Part shown: piece after piece, positions 46,484-54,966 of the stretch
Layout of the letters: each line of letters starts with the position of its first letter
Position numbering within the stretch: the first letter of the stretch is position 1
Assembly (NCBI RefSeq): GCF_000243715.2
Contig: NZ_AHMO02000007.1
Location: 376,054-440,053 of the forward strand
Origin: Leptospira broomii serovar Hurstbridge str. 5399
GTDB lineage: Bacteria > Spirochaetota > Leptospiria > Leptospirales > Leptospiraceae
Direction: 5' to 3'
DNA length: 64,000 bases
Position numbers and translations under genes: made by a program
Notes under the pieces: generated by a model
Database searches by the model: none
What the model was told of the DNA's origin: nothing
Seen by the model: the letters and a program-made list of their open reading frames with translations, nothing else

Positions 46484-49015
46484 TCATGCTTTTTCAAACG
46501 GCAGCAATACGTGAAAGACCGTTTTACCGGGATTCGATTCGAACCAAATTTTGCCCTGATGTTTCTCGACGATCCGTCTGGCGATATCCAAACCCAGCCC
46601 CGATCCTTCGCCCAGGGCTTTCGTGGTAAAGAAAACCTCGAACACTTTGTCCTTGGTTTCGATAGGAATTCCAGGACCGTTATCTTCGATCGATATCAGG
46701 ACTTCGTTCCCGTCCACATGAGCTCGAATGGATAATTTCCCCTTATAGTTCATGGCTTGAACCGAGTTCATAATCAGATTCGTCCAAAGATGCATCAAAT
46801 CATCCGGAAACCCTAGAAAGGAAGGAACATCTTTCAGGTCTGTGGAAACTTCGACCCCATGTTTGAATAAATTTTGATAGAGAGTCAAAACCGTATCCAC
46901 ATTATCCTTTAAAGAAAAGATTCGTTTGCGCTGGGAAGATTCGAAATGGGCAAAGCTTCGAAGAGCATAAACGATTTTTGAAGAACGTTCCACTGCCGTT
47001 CGAATCGTAGCCACGCTTTGCTCGGGTCCTAGTAAATTCAAAAAGAAAGGAAGCAGATCCCGTGTCTTTGTTTCGGTCACTAGAGGAAGGAATTCTTTCC
47101 AATTGGAAATGATTCCGTGGTCTACAAACAATTCGGCGGTTTCGTCCGGCAGTAACGAGTTGTCGGCATTCATTTCTTCCTTCAGTTGAGCGAGTACTCT
47201 CCTTCGTTCCAATCCGATCGTCATTTCTTTGGAATCGATTCCCCGCCGGATAAACTCCTCGAAAAGATTCCATTCTTTGTCGGTAAGTTTTGCCAACCTG
47301 TCCAGTTCGGTTCGGATTCCGCTCCTAATTTTACCGAGGTGCGAAAGAATATTATGCCCGGCAGCGTGGATGGCTCCGATCGGATTATTGATTTCGTGAG
47401 CGATTCCGGCTGCAAGTTGCCCCAAATCCGCCAACTTAGAAGTTTGAATGAGTTGTGATTGAGTCCGTTTTAAATTCAGAAGTGCTTCTTCGAGTTCCTT
47501 CTTTTGCAGCTCGATGATGGCGTTTTTATCGGAAATTTCTTCGTTTGCTTGTTGTAGAGTATGAATTCGTCCTTCCGCTTCCTCCAAGCCGGTTACGTCC
47601 GCACCGGTCGAAATAACATAAAGCAATTTCCCTTCTCGGTCCCGCACTTCTTTATGCTCCCAAACGGTGTACTTTGACTTTCCGTCTCTCCGCTTCAGAT
47701 GAATATTGGTTCGATTCGGAAACCGCTTAGGGCCGAACCTCTTGTTAAATATTCGAAAAACCCGATTCTTATCGTCCGGAAAAAGAACCACTTCCCAAAA
47801 CGATTTTCCTTCCAATTGCGAAAGATCGTATCCGGTCACTTCCTGACAGGCTTTATTGACCAAGATCAATCGTCCTTCTCCGTCTAGAACCAGAAAAAGT
47901 ATTTTAGTGGAATCTAATATACTTTGTAGAATATCCCGTCTTTCGGAAATCTTTTTCTCTTCCAAGGCGCGCTCGGTAATATCCCGCAGCGTAACGATTC
48001 GAAAAATGGAATTGAATTCTCCGAGCGGTTTGATCGATACGTCGTAGTACCCGATCGGCATTAATCCCGGTCGTTTCCATTCGGTCGTAGTTCGTTGACG
48101 CATCGCGCAATCATTGAGCGTATCGACTAGATCCGGAAGAAATTGGGAAAGTTTGGTATCGCTGCGAAGGCGAGGAGTTCCAAGCAGATTGAGAGCGGCT
48201 TGATTGCAATCTATGATGTAATTTTCACGATTTAAAACAAAAACCGCATCTTGAATCCACTCAAAGACTTGGTTCCTGGCCAAGGGGATCAAGTCCAGAA
48301 TCCGAAAGTAAAAAAGACCGTAAACCCAGATTAAGCAAGAGATGCTAGCGGCTAAAGGAAAAATGTCGAGCTTAGGATGGACAAACGGGACGAATTTTGC
48401 CACCGTCATGATTTGGCCGACAAACGGAATGCTGAGCGCGATTAAAAAAACAAGACTCCGGATTCGATGAAACCCTCTTTGAAAGATTGTACCTGCAAGA
48501 AGAGCAAACAAACAGAGTGAGAATATGACCAGGAAATTATAGACATAAACGTTCATCCAGGGGCCATATTCGTAAACTAGGGCTCTCCAGGGCCCAGTAT
48601 CATCAAAGTAGAAAGAAGTTCGAATCCATTCCGGCTTTCCTAACCAAATGACCGTCTCTATGGAAATAGGAATGGCGGCAAAGAGTGCCACTGTAATCGG
48701 TTTGATGAATCTATCCAAATTCACGACTCTCATACAAAGAAACGGTAGAGCCGTAACGATAATGTCCGGCCCTAAGAATTGAAAATTATCCCAAAATAGA
48801 ATATTATCCGATCGAATGCAAACCATTTCCCAAAAATAACCGAAACTATAGAGAAGCATTCCGAATGAAACGACGGTAAATTCTCTCGAGCCGGATGTAT
48901 TCCGATTTCGAATAGAGAGATATAAAGTTAGGAAAGAAAGCGAGAAACTGAGAACGGGAAGTAATGCATAGGGTGTCCAACGAAACCATTCCGACATTTG
49001 ATTTCCGACATCCAT
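46484..49015 (-). CDS. 7TM-region sensor histidine kinase with PAS domains
   Basis: The 843-residue protein has an N-terminal block of seven to eight hydrophobic segments (about residues 12-255), the 7TMR-HisK type, ending in ISCLIWVYGLFYFRILDLIP. Two PAS-type domains follow (about 260-370 and 375-490), then a coiled segment, HisKA with GIAHEINNPIGAIHA and HATPase with NSVQAMNYKG, EDNGPGIP and GSGLGLDIA. About 160 residues of helical sequence lie between the H box and the N box, longer than usual. The start could also be the ATG at 48997. No response regulator is adjacent. Confidence 0.88.
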   Translation of the reverse strand: MDVGNQMSEWFRWTPYALLPVLSFSLSFLTLYLSIRNRNTSGSREFTVVSFGMLLYSFGYFWEMVCIRSDNILFWDNFQFLGPDIIVTALPFLCMRVVNLDRFIKPITVALFAAIPISIETVIWLGKPEWIRTSFYFDDTGPWRALVYEYGPWMNVYVYNFLVIFSLCLFALLAGTIFQRGFHRIRSLVFLIALSIPFVGQIMTVAKFVPFVHPKLDIFPLAASISCLIWVYGLFYFRILDLIPLARNQVFEWIQDAVFVLNRENYIIDCNQAALNLLGTPRLRSDTKLSQFLPDLVDTLNDCAMRQRTTTEWKRPGLMPIGYYDVSIKPLGEFNSIFRIVTLRDITERALEEKKISERRDILQSILDSTKILFLVLDGEGRLILVNKACQEVTGYDLSQLEGKSFWEVVLFPDDKNRVFRIFNKRFGPKRFPNRTNIHLKRRDGKSKYTVWEHKEVRDREGKLLYVISTGADVTGLEEAEGRIHTLQQANEEISDKNAIIELQKKELEEALLNLKRTQSQLIQTSKLADLGQLAAGIAHEINNPIGAIHAAGHNILSHLGKIRSGIRTELDRLAKLTDKEWNLFEEFIRRGIDSKEMTIGLERRRVLAQLKEEMNADNSLLPDETAELFVDHGIISNWKEFLPLVTETKTRDLLPFFLNLLGPEQSVATIRTAVERSSKIVYALRSFAHFESSQRKRIFSLKDNVDTVLTLYQNLFKHGVEVSTDLKDVPSFLGFPDDLMHLWTNLIMNSVQAMNYKGKLSIRAHVDGNEVLISIEDNGPGIPIETKDKVFEVFFTTKALGEGSGLGLDIARRIVEKHQGKIWFESNPGKTVFHVLLPFEKA

Positions 49016-49143
49016 GCGTATTTTTAGCGAGATCCTTTCAGTGGCGATTCTGTCGGAAAAGAATTTCCTAATGGCATACGATTTTACGATACAAATTTTT
49101 GTGCATGATGGATTTCAAAATGAATTTCTTAAGCGTTCGATTC

Positions 49144-50748
49144 TTATGAATTCATCGTTTTTCGAAACAATTGTAAGACAGTCATTCCGCCCGACATATT
49201 AGCAAATGCGGAGAAGCCTCCCATCATGGCTCCACTCAAACCGGGGGATGCCGCATCTGCCCCCGTTAATGTCAAATTTTCGACGGGAGTTTTGGGTGAA
49301 AACCAGGGGGATTTGGACTCTCTAAATCGATCGGGTACGCAAGGCAAACCGTAGATGGTTCCCTTTCGATGTAAGGTAAAATGCTCCGTGGTAATCGGAG
49401 TGGAAAGTTCGGTATATTCCACCAAATCCTTAAATCCTTTGTATTTCTCTTCCACGTAATCCAGAAGACGGCGAATCATCTCTGCTTTTTTGGCCTTATA
49501 GACCTCGTTTCGTTCTTTCCAAGGTTGGTCTTTCCATAATTCGAAAGCCTTGTAATCGCAGAAGGCGATGATCTCCGCAGTGTGAGCGTGAGCTTCCGGA
49601 TCCTTTAATGAAGGGAAGGACAAATAGACACCCGGGATTTTCCCTCCTTCCGTCCATTTATATCCTTCAGAAAAATTCTTATCGTGATCGTACGAAGAAT
49701 AGATCCAGTGATTTTCTCCTTTAAAGCCGAGTTTTCTCGGATCTTCCTTTAAACCTAAATAGAGAGTCACGTTTGCCGTCAGCGGATATACTTTCGAGAA
49801 GGATTCCAGTTCTTGGCGATAGGGGAGCTCCACTGAAGTCGGTAAAAGATTTATGAAAGTATTATATGCTCCGGCGTCGGAAACGATTTGGGGAGCGTAA
49901 TACGTTTCTTCGATTTCCTTTCCTTCTTCCTCCGTTTTCCTTTTGTTGAGGACTCTGACTCCGATCGCTTTTCCTTTCTCGACGAGTATTTCCTTCACTT
50001 CCCGGGATAACGCAATTTTGCCTCCGTGAGCTTTTAGAATATCTTGGACCGCTTGCGCGATCTGTCCGGAGCCGCCTATCGGATAAAAGCCGCCTTTTAA
50101 ATAATGAGCGACGATAAGAGCGTGAATGGCAAAGGAGCTTATTTTGGGAGGGAGGCCGTAATCTCCCCATTGAGAGCAAAGGACCGCCTGGAGCTTTTGG
50201 TTTTGAAAGTTTTTATCCAAATATTCTCCGGTGGTCACTAAAGCCGATGAAGAGCCGATCAGATCTAGAGCGGCACCGAAAGTGTCCAGAAAGGGAGGTA
50301 AGGCTTTGAGCATCATGTGACGTCCGTGCCAAGATGCCACCTTTTTGATATCTTGAAAATATCGTCCGATAGCCTCCTTCTCATCCGGAAAAGAGTCTAT
50401 TAAATCTTTTTCATATACCTTCGGATCGTTCTTAACGCTAAACGTAAAATCCGGATACACAAACTTCTCAAAAATATCCGGCATTGCCGCCCAATGGACC
50501 TTACCCGCCGTGACTAAATCGAAAACCTTCCTGAGAGCTGAGTCGGGTTGCATATCGCCTACATAATGAATTCCGACATCCCAAAGAAATTTTCCTTCTC
50601 GTTTGAAAACGTGAGTGAAGCCTCCGGCTTTGAAATGTTGCTCCAAAAGCAGAACTTTCTTATTGGAAAACTGAGCTAGAAGAGACCCCGTGGTCAATCC
50701 TCCCATGCCGGAGCCGATGATAATAACGTCGTATTCGCGATTTTCCAT
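49144..50748 (-). CDS. CrtI-like NAD(P)/FAD-dependent oxidoreductase (paralogue)
   Basis: The 534-residue protein is clearly related to the one at 38030-39613: FAD motif GSGMGGLTTGSLLAQF, GGFTHVFKREGKFLWDVGIHYVGDM and C-terminal SPGLSGAMMGGF align along the full length. Retinol-saturase/phytoene-desaturase-like activity on isoprenoids or polyene lipids is inferred. An A/G-rich ribosome-binding region (AAAGAAAGAAAG) precedes the ATG. It is separated from its neighbours. Confidence 0.88.
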   Translation of the reverse strand: MENREYDVIIIGSGMGGLTTGSLLAQFSNKKVLLLEQHFKAGGFTHVFKREGKFLWDVGIHYVGDMQPDSALRKVFDLVTAGKVHWAAMPDIFEKFVYPDFTFSVKNDPKVYEKDLIDSFPDEKEAIGRYFQDIKKVASWHGRHMMLKALPPFLDTFGAALDLIGSSSALVTTGEYLDKNFQNQKLQAVLCSQWGDYGLPPKISSFAIHALIVAHYLKGGFYPIGGSGQIAQAVQDILKAHGGKIALSREVKEILVEKGKAIGVRVLNKRKTEEEGKEIEETYYAPQIVSDAGAYNTFINLLPTSVELPYRQELESFSKVYPLTANVTLYLGLKEDPRKLGFKGENHWIYSSYDHDKNFSEGYKWTEGGKIPGVYLSFPSLKDPEAHAHTAEIIAFCDYKAFELWKDQPWKERNEVYKAKKAEMIRRLLDYVEEKYKGFKDLVEYTELSTPITTEHFTLHRKGTIYGLPCVPDRFRESKSPWFSPKTPVENLTLTGADAASPGLSGAMMGGFSAFANMSGGMTVLQLFRKTMNS

Positions 50749-51500
50749 ATATTCTTTCTTTCTTTGCTAGCCTAGGCGATAGAATCGCGCATCACAGAAT
50801 TCAAACCGATTCTTAAGAAAAATCCAATCTAAAAAAGAGGAAAAAATCGTTTGTGAGGTCTATGATTTACCTCAATCAAGTGTCCGTTTTCATTTAGCGA
50901 GAACATAGTAAGCCCGATCGGGCTAGGATTTATAGAGAGATTCTTGTAAGACTTTCGTATTGTCGCGTCTTAGTGCAAATCACGATTTTTGCAAGTAACC
51001 TCTGAAAGGAGGAACTCCGCTGTTCTTTCCGTCTTTTAATTCGACTGAATTTAATTTTCGACTCCCTCGGTCGGCCTCGGGAGCGAAAACTTCTAACCAA
51101 AGTCCATTGTTTCGATCTCGAAATTACCGCCGGGAATTCTTCTCATGACTTGCTCGAGGATTTGTCGCCCATTTTAGATTCGCTTGTCCTCTCCCGTTAA
51201 AAGAATCCACTCATCTTACTTTTTGTGAAAAGGAAGAAGTCGGTCTGAAGAAAAACGGTCATTACTCGAGTAATATGGCGAAATCTTGTAAGAGATTCTT
51301 CCGAACTGAGAACCTGAAGAAATTTCCAACGTTATGTGATCTTTTTTGAGCCATTCCGACATATATTCGACAAATCTACTTGACCGAATTGTCCATTTAC
51401 GTTTTTTTTTGAGCCTTCCGGGACCCAAAGGGCGAAGCTATGAAAATCGCGTTTTTTATAATATACTATACAAATTTTTAGTATTTTCTATTCATTGCCC
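50749..51500. other. Gene-free interval left of the cassette array
   Basis: About 750 bases without a supported gene. A minus-strand frame at 51216-51428 (70 codons, TTG start) looks protein-like in places and might be a remnant of a gene lost when the array arrived. The integrase promoter should lie near its right end. Confidence 0.4.
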
Positions 51501-52556
51501 ATGACGCCAAAAGTCAAGATTCTTCTGGATTGGATTGATGGGAGGGCTTTTTTCAGAATTCGGATGCTTCAATTCGATTCTAGGATATTTGATTTTTTTA
51601 AAAAACTTCCGAATGCGAAATGGGCTCGAAATTCGAGAGAGTGGTTGGTCCCTCGATCCGATGCGCATTTATCCGAATTTCTTTTTTCTGCCGGGAGATT
51701 TGTGGAGGCAGATCCTGATATCTTACTTCTTCCCTTGAAAACCGAACTGCTGAGGAGAAATTACAGTAGGAAAACCGAAAAGGCCTACTTTCTGTACAAC
51801 CGAGCCTTTTTAAAAGCTTCAGGAAAGCATCCTTACTATGTGGAAGATTCTGATCTAATCGGATATTTGGATAATATTCATTATAGGCGCAGACTTTCCT
51901 CTGTCACGGTTCGTTCCATTCTACAGGCTTTGAAATTTTACTATAATTCGGTTCTCGGAAGGCAATTTCTTCTCTCTTATTCTATTCCGAAGCGCGAAAG
52001 GAAAATTCCGGAGGCTCTAACTAAGGATGAAGTCTTCAAGATCTTGAATATTCCGCTAAATGCTAAACATAGGCTTCTTTTATCCTTATGTTATGGAGCA
52101 GGTTTACGTGTAAGCGAGTTAGTTTCTATCCGGGGAATTGACATAGATTGGAAAAAGAATCAGATTCGAATACGGCAAGGAAAAGGAAAGAAGGATAGGT
52201 TTACGATTCTGCCTAAATTTTGTAAGGAAGAACTAAGAAAAAGCGTTAATCGTTCCGGAGAGAATTCTTGGGTGTTTCAAGGCCAATCGGGGAATTCACA
52301 TCTTCATGTTAGAACTGCCGAACGTGTTTTCGAATCTTCGCGCGATAAGGCTCTTATCAAGAAGGATGTTTCAATTCATGATCTTCGGCATGCTTTTGCG
52401 ATTCATTTGCTTGAATCGGGAACTTCAATAAAAATTATTCAGAAATTACTTGGGCATATTTCGGTTCGTACTACCGAGATTTATGCCCGGATCACCGACC
52501 CTACGCTACTGATGGTTCAAAGTCCGCTGGACGCTTTACATTCGGCAGAGATTTAG
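51501..52556 (+). CDS. Tyrosine recombinase of the integron-like array, HARP-like N-terminus
   Basis: About 351 residues from the ATG at 51501 (an in-frame TTG lies six bases earlier). Residues 16-51 have the pattern F-x-I-x-M-x-x-F-D ... FFKKLPNAKW ... REWLVP, like HARP-type annealing domains. A SAM-like core-binding domain follows (about 75-150), then the catalytic domain with Arg193 (GLRVSELV), a lysine in GKGKKDR, His283 and Arg286 (HDLRHAF), His309 (LLGHISVRTT) and the nucleophile Tyr318 (IYARI). The 20-30 residue insertion that marks classical IntI between the lysine and the H-x-x-R box is missing: SGENSWVF follows almost directly. It is therefore a Xer-like enzyme by sequence, but is positioned like an integron integrase. 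Confidence 0.88.
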   Translation: MTPKVKILLDWIDGRAFFRIRMLQFDSRIFDFFKKLPNAKWARNSREWLVPRSDAHLSEFLFSAGRFVEADPDILLLPLKTELLRRNYSRKTEKAYFLYNRAFLKASGKHPYYVEDSDLIGYLDNIHYRRRLSSVTVRSILQALKFYYNSVLGRQFLLSYSIPKRERKIPEALTKDEVFKILNIPLNAKHRLLLSLCYGAGLRVSELVSIRGIDIDWKKNQIRIRQGKGKKDRFTILPKFCKEELRKSVNRSGENSWVFQGQSGNSHLHVRTAERVFESSRDKALIKKDVSIHDLRHAFAIHLLESGTSIKIIQKLLGHISVRTTEIYARITDPTLLMVQSPLDALHSAEI

Positions 52557-52837
52557 ACCATAGTAATATACACACAAAGTAAAATCAGAATTTCACCTCC
52601 CATTTATGAAAGAAATCTCCTAAATGGGATATTCAAATGGATTCGATGAGCTCTTTATAACTCGGGGATTTTGCCCGTAACGATATCTCTGAACACCAAG
52701 GCTAGCAATGCGATTTATCCGACACGCCGGAGATGTGCACCTTATACGAAGATTCGCAGGTGTACCCCTTTGACGAAACAGCAGAAGGCGACGGGGGTTG
52801 TATTTTTATCCAACGCTACAGAGATTTTGAGTTAGCC
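52557..52837 (+). other. Candidate attI region
   Basis: This stretch follows the recombinase stop and ends at GTTAGCC (52831-52837), where cassette 1 begins. It has no attC-like repeat. An 8-bp hairpin (CCCATTTA at 52599-52606, TAAATGGG at 52621-52628) lies near its start. It is in the right place for the primary insertion site and the cassette promoter, but neither is directly visible. Confidence 0.5.
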
Positions 52838-53588
52838 GAACATCCTGGCAAAATTCTATTGTTGTGAAAAATTTATTAGAACTTAACAAATTACTAAAAG
52901 AAAAGGATGGGACTCTCACCCACGTTCAGAGCACCTTCGTGCTGATTAGATTTGGTATTGCTCCTTATGGACCAGCCTACAAAATACATTTCAAAGGCAA
53001 GATAGACTTTACTGTTCGGCGAGCTGTTAAGGTAAAAAGAATTGATTTTTATGATGAACATTTAATAAACCTTGAGAGGCGCGAGGAATGCTTTGAGTTA
53101 TATTTTATAGCCGATGATAGAGAATCTTTTATTTCACTTCGGAATCATTTTGATGATTGTGTATATAAAATATTTGGAGGCTGTCGATCTCCAGATTATT
53201 TTTTGAATACATATCTTAGAGAAATCCAAGTAAAAAATGAGGGAGCAGTTTCAGGGCTATTATGCAGTGCGCCTAAATCTATTATAGATTTACTAGAAAT
53301 GAGATTCGATCCCCGAGTTAAACTTTCTAAAATCTCAATTGGAAAAAGGGAGCCAGTGGGAATAGTTGCTTTCTTAGATGAAATGTTTGTTTGGGCTAGA
53401 GAATTTCGCATAGAAAAAACAGAGTAGTGCGCCAGGACGTCGGCTAACTACGGCTGGGCCACTTCGCTTCGGGCTTGCTTCGCAACCCTCGCTCCGGCCT
53501 CCGGCAAATCCAGCTTTGTCACTTCGTTTGCATGCGCAAACTCGCGCCAAGTGCTTCGCACGCGCTGGACTTCGGCCAGCCTCTTTCG
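52832..53588 (+). mobile_element. Cassette 1
   Basis: Boundaries are the T after the G of GTTAGCC (52831-52837) and the G of GTTAGAC (53588). The first 19 bases from 52831 match the reverse complement of 53431-53448 (GCCAGGACGTCGGCTAAC) with a small mismatch. It carries one gene, at 52864-53427. Confidence 0.8.
52864..53427 (+). CDS. Cassette 1 protein, unrecognised
   Basis: The 187-residue protein starts with GTG 33 bases into the cassette and has no visible ribosome-binding site, which is common for cassette genes read from an upstream promoter. The sequence alternates beta strands and helices (FVLIRFGIAPYGPAYKIHF, then FELYFIADDRESF) and shows no signal peptide, membrane helix or known motif. 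The stop codon is 14 bases before attC A. Confidence 0.6.
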   Translation: MKNLLELNKLLKEKDGTLTHVQSTFVLIRFGIAPYGPAYKIHFKGKIDFTVRRAVKVKRIDFYDEHLINLERREECFELYFIADDRESFISLRNHFDDCVYKIFGGCRSPDYFLNTYLREIQVKNEGAVSGLLCSAPKSIIDLLEMRFDPRVKLSKISIGKREPVGIVAFLDEMFVWAREFRIEKTE

Positions 53589-53594
53589 TTAGAC
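53442..53594. other. attC A, recombination site of cassette 1
   Basis: 153 bp from GGCTAAC to GTTAGAC. Inner arms GGCTGGGCC and GGCCAGCC pair with one unpaired G, an extrahelical base typical of attC. Three small hairpins lie inside: GGGCTTGC/GCAACCC (53471-53488), GTTTGC/GCAAAC (53526-53541) and GTGC/GCAC (53551-53561). The left core has one mismatch to RYYYAAC. Confidence 0.85.
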
Positions 53595-54960
53595 GACATT
53601 GGCATAAAAATATGACGCAAGAAGAATTAGTAAAAATTGCACCATTGATTAATGCGAGTATTGCTTGGCTTGCATTGATTGTTAGCTCATTTACCCTTTA
53701 TCAAACATTTTTGCGCAAATTCGATCCTCGGGTCTTCGTGAGTCCAAATTTAAAAATAAAATTTAAAGAAAGCGAAGCTACGCCCAATAAACATATTATA
53801 GATTTTGTTTGTTGCGACATTTCGATTAGTAATTCGAAGAATGCTTATGGGGTCATCGATGCAATTTTGCTTCGGATATATTCTTCAAAAGCACTTAGCC
53901 CATTTAGTATAACATTATTTGGATCTGAATTGGCAAATTTGGATGAAAAAGAATATAATCGCTTTGTTCCTATAGTTCTCGCGCCAAAATCCTTTTTAAG
54001 TAAAGTGATTAAATTTAGTACAACTTCTGAAAATGTAACGAATGCAGCGCAATTGAAAAAAGGATCTTTCTATTATTTTGAAATATATTATAAACTTGAA
54101 AAACGTAAAAAGCTAAAATTAGCACGGAGAATTTTTGTCTATGATAAGACATTTCATAGGTCAGAGTCTGATCTTGCTGAATTCATTGCATTTGATTATA
54201 AATCTGAGCAAAGCAATATTATTAGATTTTTACCTCCTTTTAAAAGTGAACCATTTAACTCAGTATCCGGCGAAGAGCTTTATTATTTATTAGCTCGTGC
54301 TAAATGTCTATTCCGTTTTCCACTTCTATTATTAAATGATTTACTTGCGAGTTTTAAAAAACTTATATTGAGTTTATGCTTCGGATTCTATAACTACATT
54401 TTAAGATTTCCTCTAATTAGAAAAGCTTCTAAGAGAGGGCCTGCAGTCGTTAAATCGGAAATGATCGTATCCGATAAGTATACAATTGAATCCTTTAATG
54501 TAATGAAAAAGGAATTAGATAGATTAATTAAAAAGGTTAACAAAAAACTCCCTAAAGACCAAAGAATTGTATGTAAAGATGAAGGGAGATCTGTAGAAAT
54601 TTCGCGAAATGAGCGTACAGCTTATTTTCAGATAGATTATGTTCACCAAATTCATTTAAAAGGTGAGAGTAGTTCTGGATACGAGTTATCACAAATATTT
54701 TCATATCAAATTAATAGGCTCAGGATCAAATACTGGGTTACGAATGGCCGCTTTATTTCAAAGCGAGCAGTTGCTTATGAAATATTAGATTCTATTTTAT
54801 TTTGATGCCAACGTCGTCTAACTAAAAATTGTCGCGGCGCTGCGGGATCGCTTCGCGACCCTTGCTTGGGCTTCGCCAAATTCCGCTTTGTCACGCGCCT
54901 TGCAGAGCAAGTCACGCGCCAAGTCCTTCGGACGCGCGGAACTTCGACAATTATATTTCG
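53589..54960 (+). mobile_element. Cassette 2
   Basis: It runs from TTAGAC to the G of GTTAGGC. The first 20 bases from 53588 complement 54803-54822 at 18 of 20 positions, so in the circular form the attC stem would run well beyond the core. It holds one gene, at 53612-54805. Confidence 0.85.
53612..54805 (+). CDS. Cassette 2 protein, predicted membrane protein
   Basis: The ATG at 53612 gives 397 residues; an open frame continues upstream into the attC site but is not coding. One N-terminal hydrophobic helix (residues about 13-33, INASIAWLALIVSSFTLYQTF) is followed by an AT-rich-coded beta domain (KFDPRVFVSPNLKIKF) and a second hydrophobic region near residue 255. No family is recognised. The stop codon TGA lies inside the extended complementarity at the end of the cassette. 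Confidence 0.6.
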   Translation: MTQEELVKIAPLINASIAWLALIVSSFTLYQTFLRKFDPRVFVSPNLKIKFKESEATPNKHIIDFVCCDISISNSKNAYGVIDAILLRIYSSKALSPFSITLFGSELANLDEKEYNRFVPIVLAPKSFLSKVIKFSTTSENVTNAAQLKKGSFYYFEIYYKLEKRKKLKLARRIFVYDKTFHRSESDLAEFIAFDYKSEQSNIIRFLPPFKSEPFNSVSGEELYYLLARAKCLFRFPLLLLNDLLASFKKLILSLCFGFYNYILRFPLIRKASKRGPAVVKSEMIVSDKYTIESFNVMKKELDRLIKKVNKKLPKDQRIVCKDEGRSVEISRNERTAYFQIDYVHQIHLKGESSSGYELSQIFSYQINRLRIKYWVTNGRFISKRAVAYEILDSILF

Positions 54961-54966
54961 TTAGGC
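54816..54966. other. attC B, recombination site of cassette 2
   Basis: 151 bp from GTCTAAC to GTTAGGC. Long arms AATTGTCG and CGACAATT pair perfectly. Internal hairpins correspond in position to those of attC A but with different bases: GGGATCGC/GCGACCC, CTTGC/GCAAG and GTCC/GGAC. Subtype shared with attC D. Confidence 0.88.

Noticed and set aside
51216..51428. 70-codon minus-strand frame left of the integrase
   Set aside because: TTG start, low support; possibly a gene remnant but not called a gene.
53516..53611. Upstream extension of the cassette 2 gene
   Set aside because: The frame lies inside the attC palindrome; the ATG at 53612 gives the cassette gene its natural start.
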